Below, piece by piece: positions 1-7,841 of a DNA stretch of 64,000 nucleotides (positions are counted from its first letter, which is position 1; each line of letters starts with the position of its first letter). Location of the stretch: positions 186,001 to 250,000 of the forward strand of contig NZ_AP023354.1 in NCBI RefSeq assembly GCF_018324685.1. Direction: 5' to 3'. A model generated the notes under the pieces. It did not search any database, had not been told where the DNA came from, and worked only from the letters and a program-made list of their open reading frames with translations. A program made the position numbers and the translations under genes. This DNA comes from Actinocatenispora sera. Lineage in GTDB: Bacteria > Actinomycetota > Actinomycetes > Mycobacteriales > Micromonosporaceae.

Positions 1-592
1 ACTGGCCATGCTGGGCGATTCCACCGCCGCCGGCGTCGGCGTGCACCGGGTGGACGAGACGGTCGGCGGTCAGCTCGCGACCCGGCTCGCCGAGACCGGC
101 GTACGGGTCGCGCTGACCAGCGCCGCGGTCTCCGGTTCGCGCACCGCCGACCTCGATCCGCAGGTGTCGCGCACCCTGCTGGTCGACCCGCCGGACCTCG
201 CGGTGATCCTGGTCGGCGGCGCGGACGTGGTGCACCTGACCGCGCCGAGCCGGGCTGCCGCCGAGCTCGCCGCCGCGGTCACCCGGCTGCGGGCGGCGGG
301 CATCGCCGTCGTCGTCGGTACCTGCCCGGATCTGGGCGCCTGCCGGGGCATCGGGCAGCCGCTGCGGGAGCTGGTCGGGCTGGTCGCGCAGCGGCTGGCC
401 CGGGCCCAGGTGTCCGCGACCCGCGCCGCCGACGGCGTACCGGTCGATCTGGCGGCCGCGGTGGGCCCGCTGTTTCGCGCCGATCGGGGCATGGTGAGCT
501 CCGACGGGTTCCACCCGTCCGCGGACGGCTACCGGATCTGGGCGCACGCGCTGTACCCGGCGGTCGCCGCCCTGCACGGGTCGACGTACTAG
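1..592 (+). CDS. SGNH/GDSL hydrolase, 5' end outside window
   Basis: Serine esterase or lipase-like hydrolase of the SGNH fold; the substrate is unknown. The reading frame is open through the left edge of the window (codons for Leu-Ala precede the first visible Met), so the N-terminus is missing. Block I is visible as MLGDSTAAGVG with the nucleophilic Ser. The block III position reads VGGADVV, and block V is the FHPSADGY motif with the catalytic His near the C-terminus. About 196 residues are visible. It ends 54 bp before a thiolase gene on the same strand. A GDSL protein beside a fadA-type thiolase is a recurring actinobacterial arrangement (for example Rv1075c/Rv1074c in Mycobacterium tuberculosis). 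No signal peptide can be judged because the start is missing. Confidence 0.85.
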   Translation, partial: LAMLGDSTAAGVGVHRVDETVGGQLATRLAETGVRVALTSAAVSGSRTADLDPQVSRTLLVDPPDLAVILVGGADVVHLTAPSRAAAELAAAVTRLRAAGIAVVVGTCPDLGACRGIGQPLRELVGLVAQRLARAQVSATRAADGVPVDLAAAVGPLFRADRGMVSSDGFHPSADGYRIWAHALYPAVAALHGSTY

Positions 593-646
593 CCGGCGGG
601 TCGTCCGGCGCTGGCCGCGGGTACTACCCAGCGGTAACATTCGGCC

Positions 647-1894
647 ATGGCTGAAGCAGTGATTGTGGCGACGGCGCGGTCGCCGATCGGTCGGGCGGTC
701 AAGGGCTCGCTGCGCGAGATGCGGCCCGACGACCTGGCGGCGTCCATCATCCGCGCCGCGCTCGACAAGGTGCCCGAGCTCGACCCGACCACCATCGACG
801 ACCTCTACCTCGGCTGCGGCCTGCCGGGCGGGGAGCAGGGCTTCAACATGGCCCGGGTGGTTGCCACGCTGCTCGGGTACGACACGCTGCCCGGCGCGAC
901 GATCACCCGGTACTGCGCATCCTCGCTGCAGACCACCCGGATGGCGTTCCACGCGATCAAGGCCGGCGAGGGCGACGTGTTCCTGTCCGCGGGCGTCGAG
1001 TGCGTCTCCCGGTACGCCCGGGGCAACTCCGACGCGCTGCCCGAGGAGGCGCAGGCGCTCGTGGGCGGCGGCTGGCAGAACCCGACGTTCGCCGCCGCCC
1101 GGGAACGCTCGGTGACGCGCGCCGGCGGCGGCCAGCCGGACTGGACCGATCCGCGCGACGACGGCGAGCTCCCCGACATCTACCTGGCGATGGGCCAGAC
1201 CGCGGAGAACCTCGCCCAGGTGTACGACGTGAGCCGCGCCGCGATGGACGAGTTCGGCGTGCGCAGCCAGAACCTCGCCGAGAAGGCGATCGCGAGCGGC
1301 TTCTGGGCCCGCGAGATCACCCCGGTGACGCTGCCCGACGGTACGGTCGTGTCCACCGACGACGGCCCGCGCGCCGGGACGACGCTGGAGGGCGTCGCCG
1401 GGCTCAAGCCGGTGTTCCGGCCGGACGGCCGGGTCACCGCCGGCAACTGCTGCCCGCTCAACGACGGCGCCGCCGCGGTCGTGGTCATGAGCGACACGAA
1501 GGCCGCCGAGCTGGGGCTGCGGCCGCTGGCCCGGATCGTGTCCACCGGGGTGTCCGCGCTGTCGCCGGAGATCATGGGGCTGGGCCCGGTCGAGGCGTCC
1601 CGGCAGGCGCTCGCCCGCGCCGGCATGACCATCGACGACATCGACCTGGTCGAGATCAACGAGGCGTTCGCCGCCCAGGTCATCCCGTCGTACCAGCAGC
1701 TCGGCATCCCGCTGGAGAAGCTGAACGTGTCCGGCGGCGCGATCGCCGTGGGGCATCCGTTCGGGATGACCGGGGCGCGCATCACCGGGACGCTGCTGAA
1801 CAACCTGGACTGGCACGACAAGCGGTTCGGGCTGGAGACCATGTGCGTCGGCGGCGGGCAGGGCATGGCCATGATCATCGAGCGGCTCGTCTGA
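647..1894 (+). CDS. Acetyl-CoA acetyltransferase / 3-ketoacyl-CoA thiolase
   Basis: Thiolase of 415 residues that condenses or cleaves acyl-CoA at the beta-keto position, in fatty-acid beta-oxidation or acetoacetyl-CoA formation in the cytosol. The acyl-accepting Cys90 lies in the motif TRYCASSLQTT. The C-terminal domain has NEAFAAQ, then His370 in GGAIAVGHPFGMTGAR and the second catalytic Cys400 in CVGGGQG. The length is normal for the family. The ATG at 647 has only a weak ribosome site, so coupling to the SGNH gene upstream is possible. It resembles the FadA/FadI group more than the biosynthetic PhaA group, but substrate chain length cannot be read from sequence alone. Confidence 0.93.
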   Translation: MAEAVIVATARSPIGRAVKGSLREMRPDDLAASIIRAALDKVPELDPTTIDDLYLGCGLPGGEQGFNMARVVATLLGYDTLPGATITRYCASSLQTTRMAFHAIKAGEGDVFLSAGVECVSRYARGNSDALPEEAQALVGGGWQNPTFAAARERSVTRAGGGQPDWTDPRDDGELPDIYLAMGQTAENLAQVYDVSRAAMDEFGVRSQNLAEKAIASGFWAREITPVTLPDGTVVSTDDGPRAGTTLEGVAGLKPVFRPDGRVTAGNCCPLNDGAAAVVVMSDTKAAELGLRPLARIVSTGVSALSPEIMGLGPVEASRQALARAGMTIDDIDLVEINEAFAAQVIPSYQQLGIPLEKLNVSGGAIAVGHPFGMTGARITGTLLNNLDWHDKRFGLETMCVGGGQGMAMIIERLV

Positions 1895-2011
1895 TCGGAG
1901 CAACGACCACGGCGCCGGCCGGGCCCGGGCGCATCGCCGCGCGTTCGGCCGGCGCTCCCGGGGCCGGTTTCGGAGTCCCGCGTACGGGCTGCGGCGGCCC
2001 CGAAGCAGACC

Positions 2012-2083
2012 CTAGAGGTCGATGACGACCTTGCCGGGGACGTGCCGACCGGCCTGGAGTTCGGCCGCACGCCGGACACGGCT
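2012..2083 (-). pseudogene. 3' remnant of a zinc-type NADP-dependent oxidoreductase
   Basis: On the minus strand the last 20 or so codons before the TAG at 2012-2014 read AAELQAGRHVPGKVVIDL. This is the typical C-terminus of MDR/zinc-type alcohol dehydrogenases and quinone oxidoreductases (pattern L-x-x-G-x-x-x-G-K-V-V-L). Upstream of about 2083 the frame no longer looks like an oxidoreductase, because the DNA there belongs to a TetR gene read on the other strand. The Rossmann and catalytic domains are absent. I infer a deletion that removed the 5' part of the gene; see the neighbouring TetR fragment. Confidence 0.55.
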
Positions 2084-2084
2084 G

Positions 2085-2477
2085 ACGACCGGCGCCCGGG
2101 ACCTGCTCGACGAGCTGCCCCCGGCGGCGGCGCTGCGGCGCTGGATGGACCAGTTCGGAGACTGGATCGCCACCAAGAACGGCATGCTGGACACGCTGCT
2201 CGCGATGATCGACGCGGGCGAGGTCGCCCATGCGCAGACGCGCGCCGAGCTGCTGACGGCCATCACCACGATCTGCGACGCGGGCCGCGTGGCCGGCGAT
2301 CTCCGCTCCGACGTCACCGCCGAAGACCTCGCCGCCGCGCTCATCGGCATCTTCACCGTGTACCCGCGGCCCGGGCACGACGCCGGAGCGAGCCGCCTGC
2401 TGGACCTCCTGATGGACGGCCTCCGGCCCGCCTCGCGCCCGAGTCGCCCCGAACCGGCCGGGCGCGGCGCCGCATAG
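2085..2477 (+). pseudogene. TetR-family regulator lacking its DNA-binding domain
   Basis: This stretch encodes about 130 residues resembling the C-terminal ligand-binding domain of SbtR-like TetR regulators: a run starting ARDLLDELPP, then ALRRWMDQFGDWIATKNGM, then helices ending at LLDLLMDGL. The helix-turn-helix that should precede it is missing. The DNA upstream is instead the 3' end of an oxidoreductase on the opposite strand. No ribosome site is placed to start a sensible product. I read it as the 3' half of a gene truncated by deletion. A short functional protein starting at the GTG codons near 2110 cannot be excluded, but it could not bind DNA. Confidence 0.6.
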
Positions 2478-2571
2478 CCACCTCGTGCGGGGCAGGCCCA
2501 CGGGACGGCATCGTCGGCTCGCGGTCAGCCCGGCGAGCGCGGCGGGCCGACGCCTCGGCCGCCTCGTGCCG

Positions 2572-2925
2572 TCAGTGATGCGGCTCGGGAAAGAGGGTGC
2601 GGTGCGTGGCGCGCAGGGCCGCCTCGGCCCGGGTCAGGACCGGCCTGGGGGCGTCGGCCAGGTCGGTGGCCACCACCCACAACTGGTCAGGCAGGGCCAG
2701 ATCGTTGTCCAGCCGGGGCACCGGCCGGGCCGGGCGCGACTCCGCCTCGGCGCCGAGATCGGCGAGCTGCTGCACCAGGTCGTACAGCACGTCCGCGCGA
2801 TGACGCGTGGCGCCCGGCTCGCCGGCGGAGTCGGGCGTCGGCGTGATGCGGGCGGCCCAGGCCCCCGGCGACCAGTGTGCGGTGCCACCGACCAGCCGGC
2901 GGGCCAGCTGCGCGAGCTCGGTCAC
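2572..2925 (-). CDS. Conserved hypothetical protein, coupled to BI-1 gene
   Basis: A 117-residue cytosolic protein of unknown function, with no membrane segment or recognised motif. The sequence is alpha-helical in character, with a conserved-looking core LVQQLADLGAE followed by DQLWVVATDLADAP. The start is taken as the GTG at 2923-2925 because it overlaps the TGA of the upstream Bax-inhibitor-1 gene in a GTGA arrangement, implying translational coupling. The downstream end is a clean TGA near 2572. Its place directly behind the membrane protein suggests a shared role, which is inference only. Confidence 0.7.
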   Translation of the reverse strand: MTELAQLARRLVGGTAHWSPGAWAARITPTPDSAGEPGATRHRADVLYDLVQQLADLGAEAESRPARPVPRLDNDLALPDQLWVVATDLADAPRPVLTRAEAALRATHRTLFPEPHH

Positions 2926-3845
2926 CGGCGCAGGTAGCCGAGCATCCGCAGGATCTGCCAGTACAGGAAGATGAGGCCGACGAGCAGGGCGAACGCGCAG
3001 TACCACGCGTACTTCTGCGGTGCGCCGGCCCGGATGCCCTCCTCGACCGCGGCGAAGTCGAGCACGAACGTCAGCGCGCCCACCACGATGCAGACCAGGC
3101 TGAACACGATCGGCAGCCAGCTGACCCGGCCGGTCACGCTGTACTGGATCAGGCCGGGGTTGTGCCCGAAGGCGCTCAGCACCAGGTTGAACACGCTGAG
3201 CACCACGACGCCGATCAACGCGCCGATGACGAACTTGGTGAACTTCGGCGTCGCCCGCAGCACCCGGAACTTGTACAGCACGGTCATGCCGGCGAAGATC
3301 GCGAACGTGCCGACCACGGCCTGCAGCACGATGCCCGGGTAGAAGCTCTCGAACACCCGGCTGACCGTGCCCAGCAGCAACCCCTGGGCCACCGCGTACA
3401 CCGAGATGACGGCCGGGTTGGTGATCGGCCGGAACCAGGAGAACAGCGCGATGCCGACGGTCGCGATCGCGGCGACCGCGAGCAGCACCCCGGCGAGTGG
3501 GCCGGCGGAGGGCAGCAGCACCCAGCTGAGCGCGCCGACCACACCGGTCAGCCCGATCAGGCCGAGGGTGCGGATCACGACGTCGTCGATGGTCATCGGG
3601 CGCACCTGCGGCGCCACCATGCCGGGCGTCGTCGGGTACGGCGTCTGGGTGCCGTACTGCCCGTAGCCGGGCTGGCCGTAACCCGGCTGGCCGTAGCCGG
3701 GCTGGCCGTACTGGGGGCCGTAGCCCGGCTGGCCGTAACCGGTCTGGCCGTACTGCTGGCCGTACTGCGGGGCGCCGCCGGCCGGCACCCTGTCCCGCAC
3801 CGCGTTGCGCAGCATGCGGTTGAGCATCGGGTTGGAACTCCTCAA
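2922..3845 (-). CDS. Bax inhibitor-1 / YccA family membrane protein
   Basis: Integral membrane protein of the BI-1/LFG/YccA superfamily, in which bacterial members are linked to pH-dependent ion leak or protease control. It has 307 residues. After about 30 residues comes a disordered Gly-Tyr-Gly-Gln-rich run (repeats of GQPGYG, about residues 22-65), then seven predicted transmembrane segments from about residue 88 to the end. The segment FVLDFAAVEEGIRAGAPQKY contains the acidic residues typical of the last loop. The TTG start at 3843-3845 is preferred because GAGGAG lies six bases upstream and the protein then begins RSSNPML, as relatives do. Longer starts upstream have no ribosome site. The 15-18-bp repeats encoding the Gly-Tyr run make the linker length likely to vary. 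Confidence 0.88.
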   Translation of the reverse strand: MRSSNPMLNRMLRNAVRDRVPAGGAPQYGQQYGQTGYGQPGYGPQYGQPGYGQPGYGQPGYGQYGTQTPYPTTPGMVAPQVRPMTIDDVVIRTLGLIGLTGVVGALSWVLLPSAGPLAGVLLAVAAIATVGIALFSWFRPITNPAVISVYAVAQGLLLGTVSRVFESFYPGIVLQAVVGTFAIFAGMTVLYKFRVLRATPKFTKFVIGALIGVVVLSVFNLVLSAFGHNPGLIQYSVTGRVSWLPIVFSLVCIVVGALTFVLDFAAVEEGIRAGAPQKYAWYCAFALLVGLIFLYWQILRMLGYLRR

Positions 3846-4010
3846 CGCCGCCTCCTCGTCGCGTCCACCCAGGTCGGCGGCTGTGCGTGCCGACCGGCAC
3901 CGATCCAGCGTACCGGCCGGCAGCGCGCGATTGCCCACCCGCGACGACGAACGGCACGTACCGGAGTGTTTCGACTCCGATCAGTGCCCAACGCCCGCAG
4001 CGCCGAGTTG

Positions 4011-4140
4011 GCCCGCGGCCTTGGCGGAGCGGAGGACGTCGGCGGTCTTGACCGAGCCGAGTGCGTCAGCGGCCCTGTGCGGAGCCGAGGACGTCGGCAC
4101 CGTCGGCGGAGCCGAGGACGTCAACACCGTCGGCGGAGCT
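4011..4140 (-). repeat. 27-bp tandem repeat at the 3' end of the GH16 gene, one unit 28 bp
   Basis: On the plus strand the units are 4011-4037, 4038-4064, 4065-4092, 4093-4119 and a partial unit 4120-4140. Translated on the minus strand the unit encodes a 9-residue motif DVLGSADGA. Unit 4065-4092 has 28 bases instead of 27. The extra base shifts the frame and creates the TGA (4066-4068) that ends the glucanase. Beyond it the same motif continues in another frame (ADALGSVKTADVLRSAKAA). Confidence 0.8.
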
Positions 4141-4977
4141 GACGTGCACGTAGTCGACGACCATCCGGGCCGGGAACGGGGTGGTGCCGTCCGGGCTACC
4201 CGGCCAGTCGCCGCCGACCGCGAGGTTGAGGATCGGGAAGAACGGGTGGTCGAACACCCACGGGTTGCCGTTGGTGTCGGCCGGCGTTCGGGTCTCGTAG
4301 GCATGGCCGTCGACCGACCAGACGACCCGGTTCGGCGACCAGTCGAGGGCGAAGGTGTGGAAGTCGTCGGCGAACGCCTGCCCGGCGGGCAGCGAGTAGG
4401 TGGCGCCGGGGCCGGCGGCACCGGAGTACCCGGGGCCGTGCATGGTGCCGTGCACGGTGCCGGGTTCGAACCCGACGTTCTCCATGATGTCCAGCTCGCC
4501 GCAGCCGGGCCAGCCGGTGCTGCCGATGTCGTCGCCGAGCGCCCAGAACGCCGGCCAGATGCCCTGCCCGGCGGGGATCTTGATCCGGGCCTCGAAGTGG
4601 CCGTACGCCTGGCTGAACGACCGCGCCGTGTTGAGCCGGGCGGAGGTGTACTGGCAGGTGCCGTACCAGCAGCGGTAGTTGGCCGGGTTCTCCTTGCGCG
4701 CCGTGATGACGAGGTGCCCGTTGCCGTCGAGGGCGGCGTTGGACGTCGAGTCGGTGTAGTACTCCAGCTCGTGGTTGTTGCCGCTGTTGTCGCCGATCTC
4801 GTGGATCCACCTGCCGCCGTCCGGCGCACTGCCGGCGGCACCGTCGAAGTCGTCGGTGAACGTGGTGGTGGCGTGCGGCCGTACGGGTGCCGCGCCGGCG
4901 GTGGGGGCGCTCGCGGTGGCGAGCACGGTACCCAGCAGGGCGGCGGCGAGGGCCACCGGGCGTCGGGGGATGCGCAT
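4066..4977 (-). CDS. Secreted GH16 endo-beta-glucanase (laminarinase-like)
   Basis: Glycoside hydrolase family 16 enzyme, 303 residues, exported. It would cleave internal beta-1,3 or beta-1,3/1,4-glucan bonds in plant, fungal or algal polysaccharide. Residues 1-29 form a Sec signal (MRIPRRP, hydrophobic AALAAALLGTVLA, cleavage after the Ala-rich TAGAA). The catalytic motif is GELDIMENVG, with nucleophile Glu161, Asp163 and acid/base Glu166 in the GH16 pattern E-x-D-x-x-E. The catalytic domain ends near VDYVHVSS, and a short repeat tail (DVLGSADGA) follows. The start has AAGGAG six bases upstream of the ATG. The tail ends in a frameshifted repeat unit, so the ancestral protein may have been longer. 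It has its own upstream region at 4978-5101. Confidence 0.93.
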   Translation of the reverse strand: MRIPRRPVALAAALLGTVLATASAPTAGAAPVRPHATTTFTDDFDGAAGSAPDGGRWIHEIGDNSGNNHELEYYTDSTSNAALDGNGHLVITARKENPANYRCWYGTCQYTSARLNTARSFSQAYGHFEARIKIPAGQGIWPAFWALGDDIGSTGWPGCGELDIMENVGFEPGTVHGTMHGPGYSGAAGPGATYSLPAGQAFADDFHTFALDWSPNRVVWSVDGHAYETRTPADTNGNPWVFDHPFFPILNLAVGGDWPGSPDGTTPFPARMVVDYVHVSSADGVDVLGSADGADVLGSAQGR

Positions 4978-5061
4978 CGGATACTCCTTCCGGCGGCGTA
5001 GGGAGCCGCTAATCGGAAATAAGGTGAAGTATTCGATTGTCGAGCTTCGAACCTTGAGTCC

Positions 5062-5082
5062 GGCTTGTCAATATTTCAAGCC
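5062..5082. promoter_or_regulatory. Inverted repeat between gadB end and GH16 start
   Basis: GGCTTG and CAAGCC flank nine AT-rich bases. A TTGACA hexamer on the minus strand (5066-5071) lies inside it and could be a -35 element for the GH16 gene. The repeat may be an operator over that promoter, or a weak terminator for the decarboxylase gene ending at 5102. No T-run follows on the minus strand, so I favour an operator. Confidence 0.35.
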
Positions 5083-5101
5083 TTGTACGCAGCGGGCGCG
5101 G

Positions 5102-6529
5102 TCAGCGGTCCAGCTCCGCGGTCGGTACCGCCGGGGTCGCGTCGTGGTTGAAGCCGCTCGCGGCGGCCGGCTCGCGCGGCACCCGCCGCTCCGGGTGGTC
5201 CAGCTTCGCCACCGCCCGGCGCAGGTCGGCGAGCAGCAGGTCGGCCATGTCGACGGACAGCCCGTGCCGGACCACGATCCGCTGCACCGCCGTCTCCTGC
5301 TGGTCCGGCGGCAGCGTGTAGGCGGGCACCAGCCAGCCCCGGGTACGCAGCTCCTCGGCCAGCTCGAACAGGTCGTACCGGTGCTCACCGGCGGCCAGCT
5401 GCCAGGTCACCGCCGGGATGCCCCGGCGCGGGTCCGCGTCGTACACCAGGTCGAAGTGACCGAGTTCGGCGACGCCGGCGGCGATGTGCTGGGCCACCTC
5501 GTACGCGGCCGCCTGCACCTTGGTGTAGCCGGTCCGGCCCAACCGGACGAAGTTGTAGTACGAGGTGATCACCTGGCCGCCGGGGCGGGAGAAGTTGAGA
5601 CCGACGGTCGGCATCTCGCCGCCCAGGTAGTTCACGTTGAACACCAGCTCCTTCGGCAGGTCGTCGGTCTCGCGCCAGAGGGCCCAGCCGCTGCCCACCG
5701 GCGCCAGCCCGGTCTTGTGCCCGGATGCGTTGATCGACTTCACCCGTGGCAACCGGAAGTCCCAGCGCAGGTCCGGCGCGCAGAACGCGGCGACGAACGC
5801 GCCGCTCGCCGCGTCGACGTGGATCGGGACGTCCAGCCCGGTACGTTCCTGCAGTTCGTCCAGCGCCGCCGAGATGCCGGCGACATCCTCGAACAGGCCG
5901 GTGAACGTCTGCCCGAACGTCGGTACCACCGCGATCGTGTTCTCGTCGCAGCGCGCCACCGCCGCCTCCGGGGTGAGCAGGTGCCCGGCCGGCATCGGTA
6001 CCTGGCGGATCTCGATGTCGAAGTAGCGGGCGAACTTCTCCCAGCACACCTGCACCGGGCCGCAGACGAAGTTCGGCCGGGAGTGGTCCTTGCCGGCCGC
6101 CTGCCGACGGCTACGCCAGCGCCACTTCGCCGCGAGGCCGCACAGCATCGCGGCCTCCGACGACCCGACCGTGGAGGTGCCGACGGTGTGCGCCGGATCC
6201 GGCGCGTTGAACAGGTCGGCCAGCATGTGTACGCAGCGGCGCTCCAGCTCCGCGGTCTGCGGGTACTCGTCCTTGTCGACGATGTTCTTGTCCATCGACT
6301 CGGTCATCAGCCGGCGGGCCTCGTCCTCCAGCCAGGTGGTGCAGAACGTCGCCAGGTTCATCCGGGACGCGCCGTCGAGCAGCAACTCGTCCCGGATCAG
6401 CTGGTACACCTGGCGGGCGCCGCGTTCGGCCGACGGGAACCTCTCCTTCGGCGCCGGCCGGACCATCACCGAGCTGGCGAACAGGTCCTCACCCACGGCC
6501 CCGTCACCGGTCTCCTGCGCTGCGCACAT
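5102..6529 (-). CDS. gadB: Glutamate decarboxylase (PLP-dependent)
   Basis: Converts L-glutamate to GABA and CO2 with pyridoxal phosphate, consuming a proton; used in acid resistance or GABA metabolism in the cytosol. It has 475 residues, close to the 466 of E. coli GadB. Visible family motifs are TSTVGSSEAAMLCG (cofactor phosphate site), HVDAASGAFVAAF (Asp239 to the pyridine nitrogen) and SINASGHKTGLAPVG (Lys272 forming the Schiff base). The ATG at 6527-6529 is chosen because GGGGGAGG lies five bases upstream; an ATG five codons earlier has no such site. No glutamate/GABA antiporter gene lies nearby. The C-terminal tail is Pro/Ala-rich and poorly conserved. Confidence 0.94.
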   Translation of the reverse strand: MCAAQETGDGAVGEDLFASSVMVRPAPKERFPSAERGARQVYQLIRDELLLDGASRMNLATFCTTWLEDEARRLMTESMDKNIVDKDEYPQTAELERRCVHMLADLFNAPDPAHTVGTSTVGSSEAAMLCGLAAKWRWRSRRQAAGKDHSRPNFVCGPVQVCWEKFARYFDIEIRQVPMPAGHLLTPEAAVARCDENTIAVVPTFGQTFTGLFEDVAGISAALDELQERTGLDVPIHVDAASGAFVAAFCAPDLRWDFRLPRVKSINASGHKTGLAPVGSGWALWRETDDLPKELVFNVNYLGGEMPTVGLNFSRPGGQVITSYYNFVRLGRTGYTKVQAAAYEVAQHIAAGVAELGHFDLVYDADPRRGIPAVTWQLAAGEHRYDLFELAEELRTRGWLVPAYTLPPDQQETAVQRIVVRHGLSVDMADLLLADLRRAVAKLDHPERRVPREPAAASGFNHDATPAVPTAELDR

Positions 6530-6698
6530 CACTGCCTCCCCCACGGCGATCCGGCGGCCACGCCGGTGCCCCGCAGCCTAACGACGCGACGGGTACGACA
6601 TGCGCCGCTCGCCGCGATCCCGGCCGGCGCCGCGGGCCGTACCGATGGGTAACAGGTTCGCCGGGCGGCCTTGCCCGGCCGTTGGCGGCGGTTCTATG

Positions 6699-6731
6699 TT
6701 CATGAGGAAATTTCGCGATGTACCTCGTGAA
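6699..6731. promoter_or_regulatory. Inverted repeat upstream of the esterase gene
   Basis: TTCATGAGG (6699-6707) and CCTCGTGAA (6723-6731) match in eight of nine positions as an inverted repeat with a 15-base AT-richer centre. It lies 33 bp before the ATG at 6764, in the promoter interval of the secreted esterase, and could be a regulator site. No cognate regulator is evident. Confidence 0.35.
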
Positions 6732-6763
6732 TACCCCCACACCGGACCCCCAAGGAGCCCCCC

Positions 6764-7693
6764 ATGCCCCTCCCCCGCCTTCGGGGCCGGCGCGCGCTCG
6801 CCGCGCTCGCCAGCCTCGGCGCCGCCGCGGCCACCGTGTTGGCCGGCCCGGCCATCGCGCACGCGGACGGCAACGACGCCCCGGCGTACCACGAGTACGT
6901 GGCGCTCGGCGACTCGTACACCTCCTCGTCGGGCTTCGCCAACCTGCCCGACACCAGCTACGTTCCGCTCGGCTGCGCCCAGTCGGTGAACGACTACCCG
7001 CACCAGGTGGCGGCGCTGCTCGACGTCGACAAGTTCACCGACGCGTCCTGCGGCGGCGCCACCACCGACGACTTCACCGGCACGCAGAGCGTGCTCGGCG
7101 GCAGCAACGCACCCCAGTTCGACCGGCTGACCGCGACGACCGATCTGGTCACGATCGGCATCGGCGGCAACGACATCGGGCTGGTCGGCCTCGCCACCAC
7201 CTGTATCGAGGACAGCCTCACCGGCAAGTCCTGCAAGAAGCACTACACCTCCGGCGGCACCGACCAGATCTCCGCGAAGATCGCCGCCGCCGAACCGAAG
7301 CTGGAAGCCGCGATCGACGGGGTACGCGCGCGCTCCCCGCAGGCCCGCATCGTGCTGGTCAACTACCTGGACGCGGTGCCGGACAACGGCAAGGCCTGCT
7401 TCCCCCGGGTACCGATCCTCAGCAACACCGACATGGCGTGGTTCACCGCCAAGTTCAAGGAGATGAACGCGATGCTGGCGACCTCGGCGGCGGGCGCCGG
7501 CGCCGACCTCGCCGACACGTACACCCCGACGATCGGCCACGACGCCTGCAAGGCGCCGACCACCCGGTACGTCGAGCCGCTGACCATCCTGTCCCTCAAC
7601 CCGGTCGGCAGCCTGTCGGTTCCGTTGCACCCCAACGTATCCGGCGCCAACGCCCAGTCCCAGATCGTCTTCGACCGGATCCGCCAGGGCTGA
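6764..7693 (+). CDS. Secreted SGNH/GDSL esterase-lipase
   Basis: Exported serine hydrolase of 309 residues, similar in layout to the Streptomyces extracellular SGNH lipases. A Sec signal covers residues 1-34 (RLRGRR, hydrophobic Ala/Leu run, cleavage near AIAHA-DG). Block I is ALGDSYTSSSG with Ser51. The oxyanion-site block is IGIGGNDIGL near residue 125, and the catalytic His is His289 in PLHPNVSG. Paired cysteines in the GCAQS, ASCGG, TTCIED, KSCKK, KACF and DACK segments suggest disulfides in the mature protein. An AAGGAG sits seven bases before the ATG. A strong hairpin follows the stop. Substrate (lipid, acetylated sugar or other ester) is not readable. Confidence 0.92.
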   Translation: MPLPRLRGRRALAALASLGAAAATVLAGPAIAHADGNDAPAYHEYVALGDSYTSSSGFANLPDTSYVPLGCAQSVNDYPHQVAALLDVDKFTDASCGGATTDDFTGTQSVLGGSNAPQFDRLTATTDLVTIGIGGNDIGLVGLATTCIEDSLTGKSCKKHYTSGGTDQISAKIAAAEPKLEAAIDGVRARSPQARIVLVNYLDAVPDNGKACFPRVPILSNTDMAWFTAKFKEMNAMLATSAAGAGADLADTYTPTIGHDACKAPTTRYVEPLTILSLNPVGSLSVPLHPNVSGANAQSQIVFDRIRQG

Positions 7694-7699
7694 CGGGTC

Positions 7700-7729
7700 G
7701 ACCGCCGCCGCTCCACTGCGGCGGCGGTC
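7700..7729 (+). terminator. GC-rich hairpin after the esterase gene
   Basis: GACCGCCGCCGC and GCGGCGGCGGTC form a perfect 12-bp stem around the six-base loop TCCACT, starting seven bases after the stop codon. There is no U-tract, as is common in actinomycetes. Confidence 0.7.
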
Positions 7730-7841
7730 GCCCCGCACTCCCGTCCCGGCGCCGGGCGCCCCGATGCTGGGAGCTACTTCCCGTGCGGTGCGGTCGTTCC
7801 GGCCAGGCGCCGCGTCGTGGCGGTGCGGCCGCCCGCTGCCG

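Noticed and set aside
2877-4142. Long plus-strand frame opposite the BI-1 gene
   Set aside because: It mirrors the codon structure of the minus-strand gene, is His/Asp/Gln/Arg-rich and has no ribosome site or family; a typical high-GC shadow frame.
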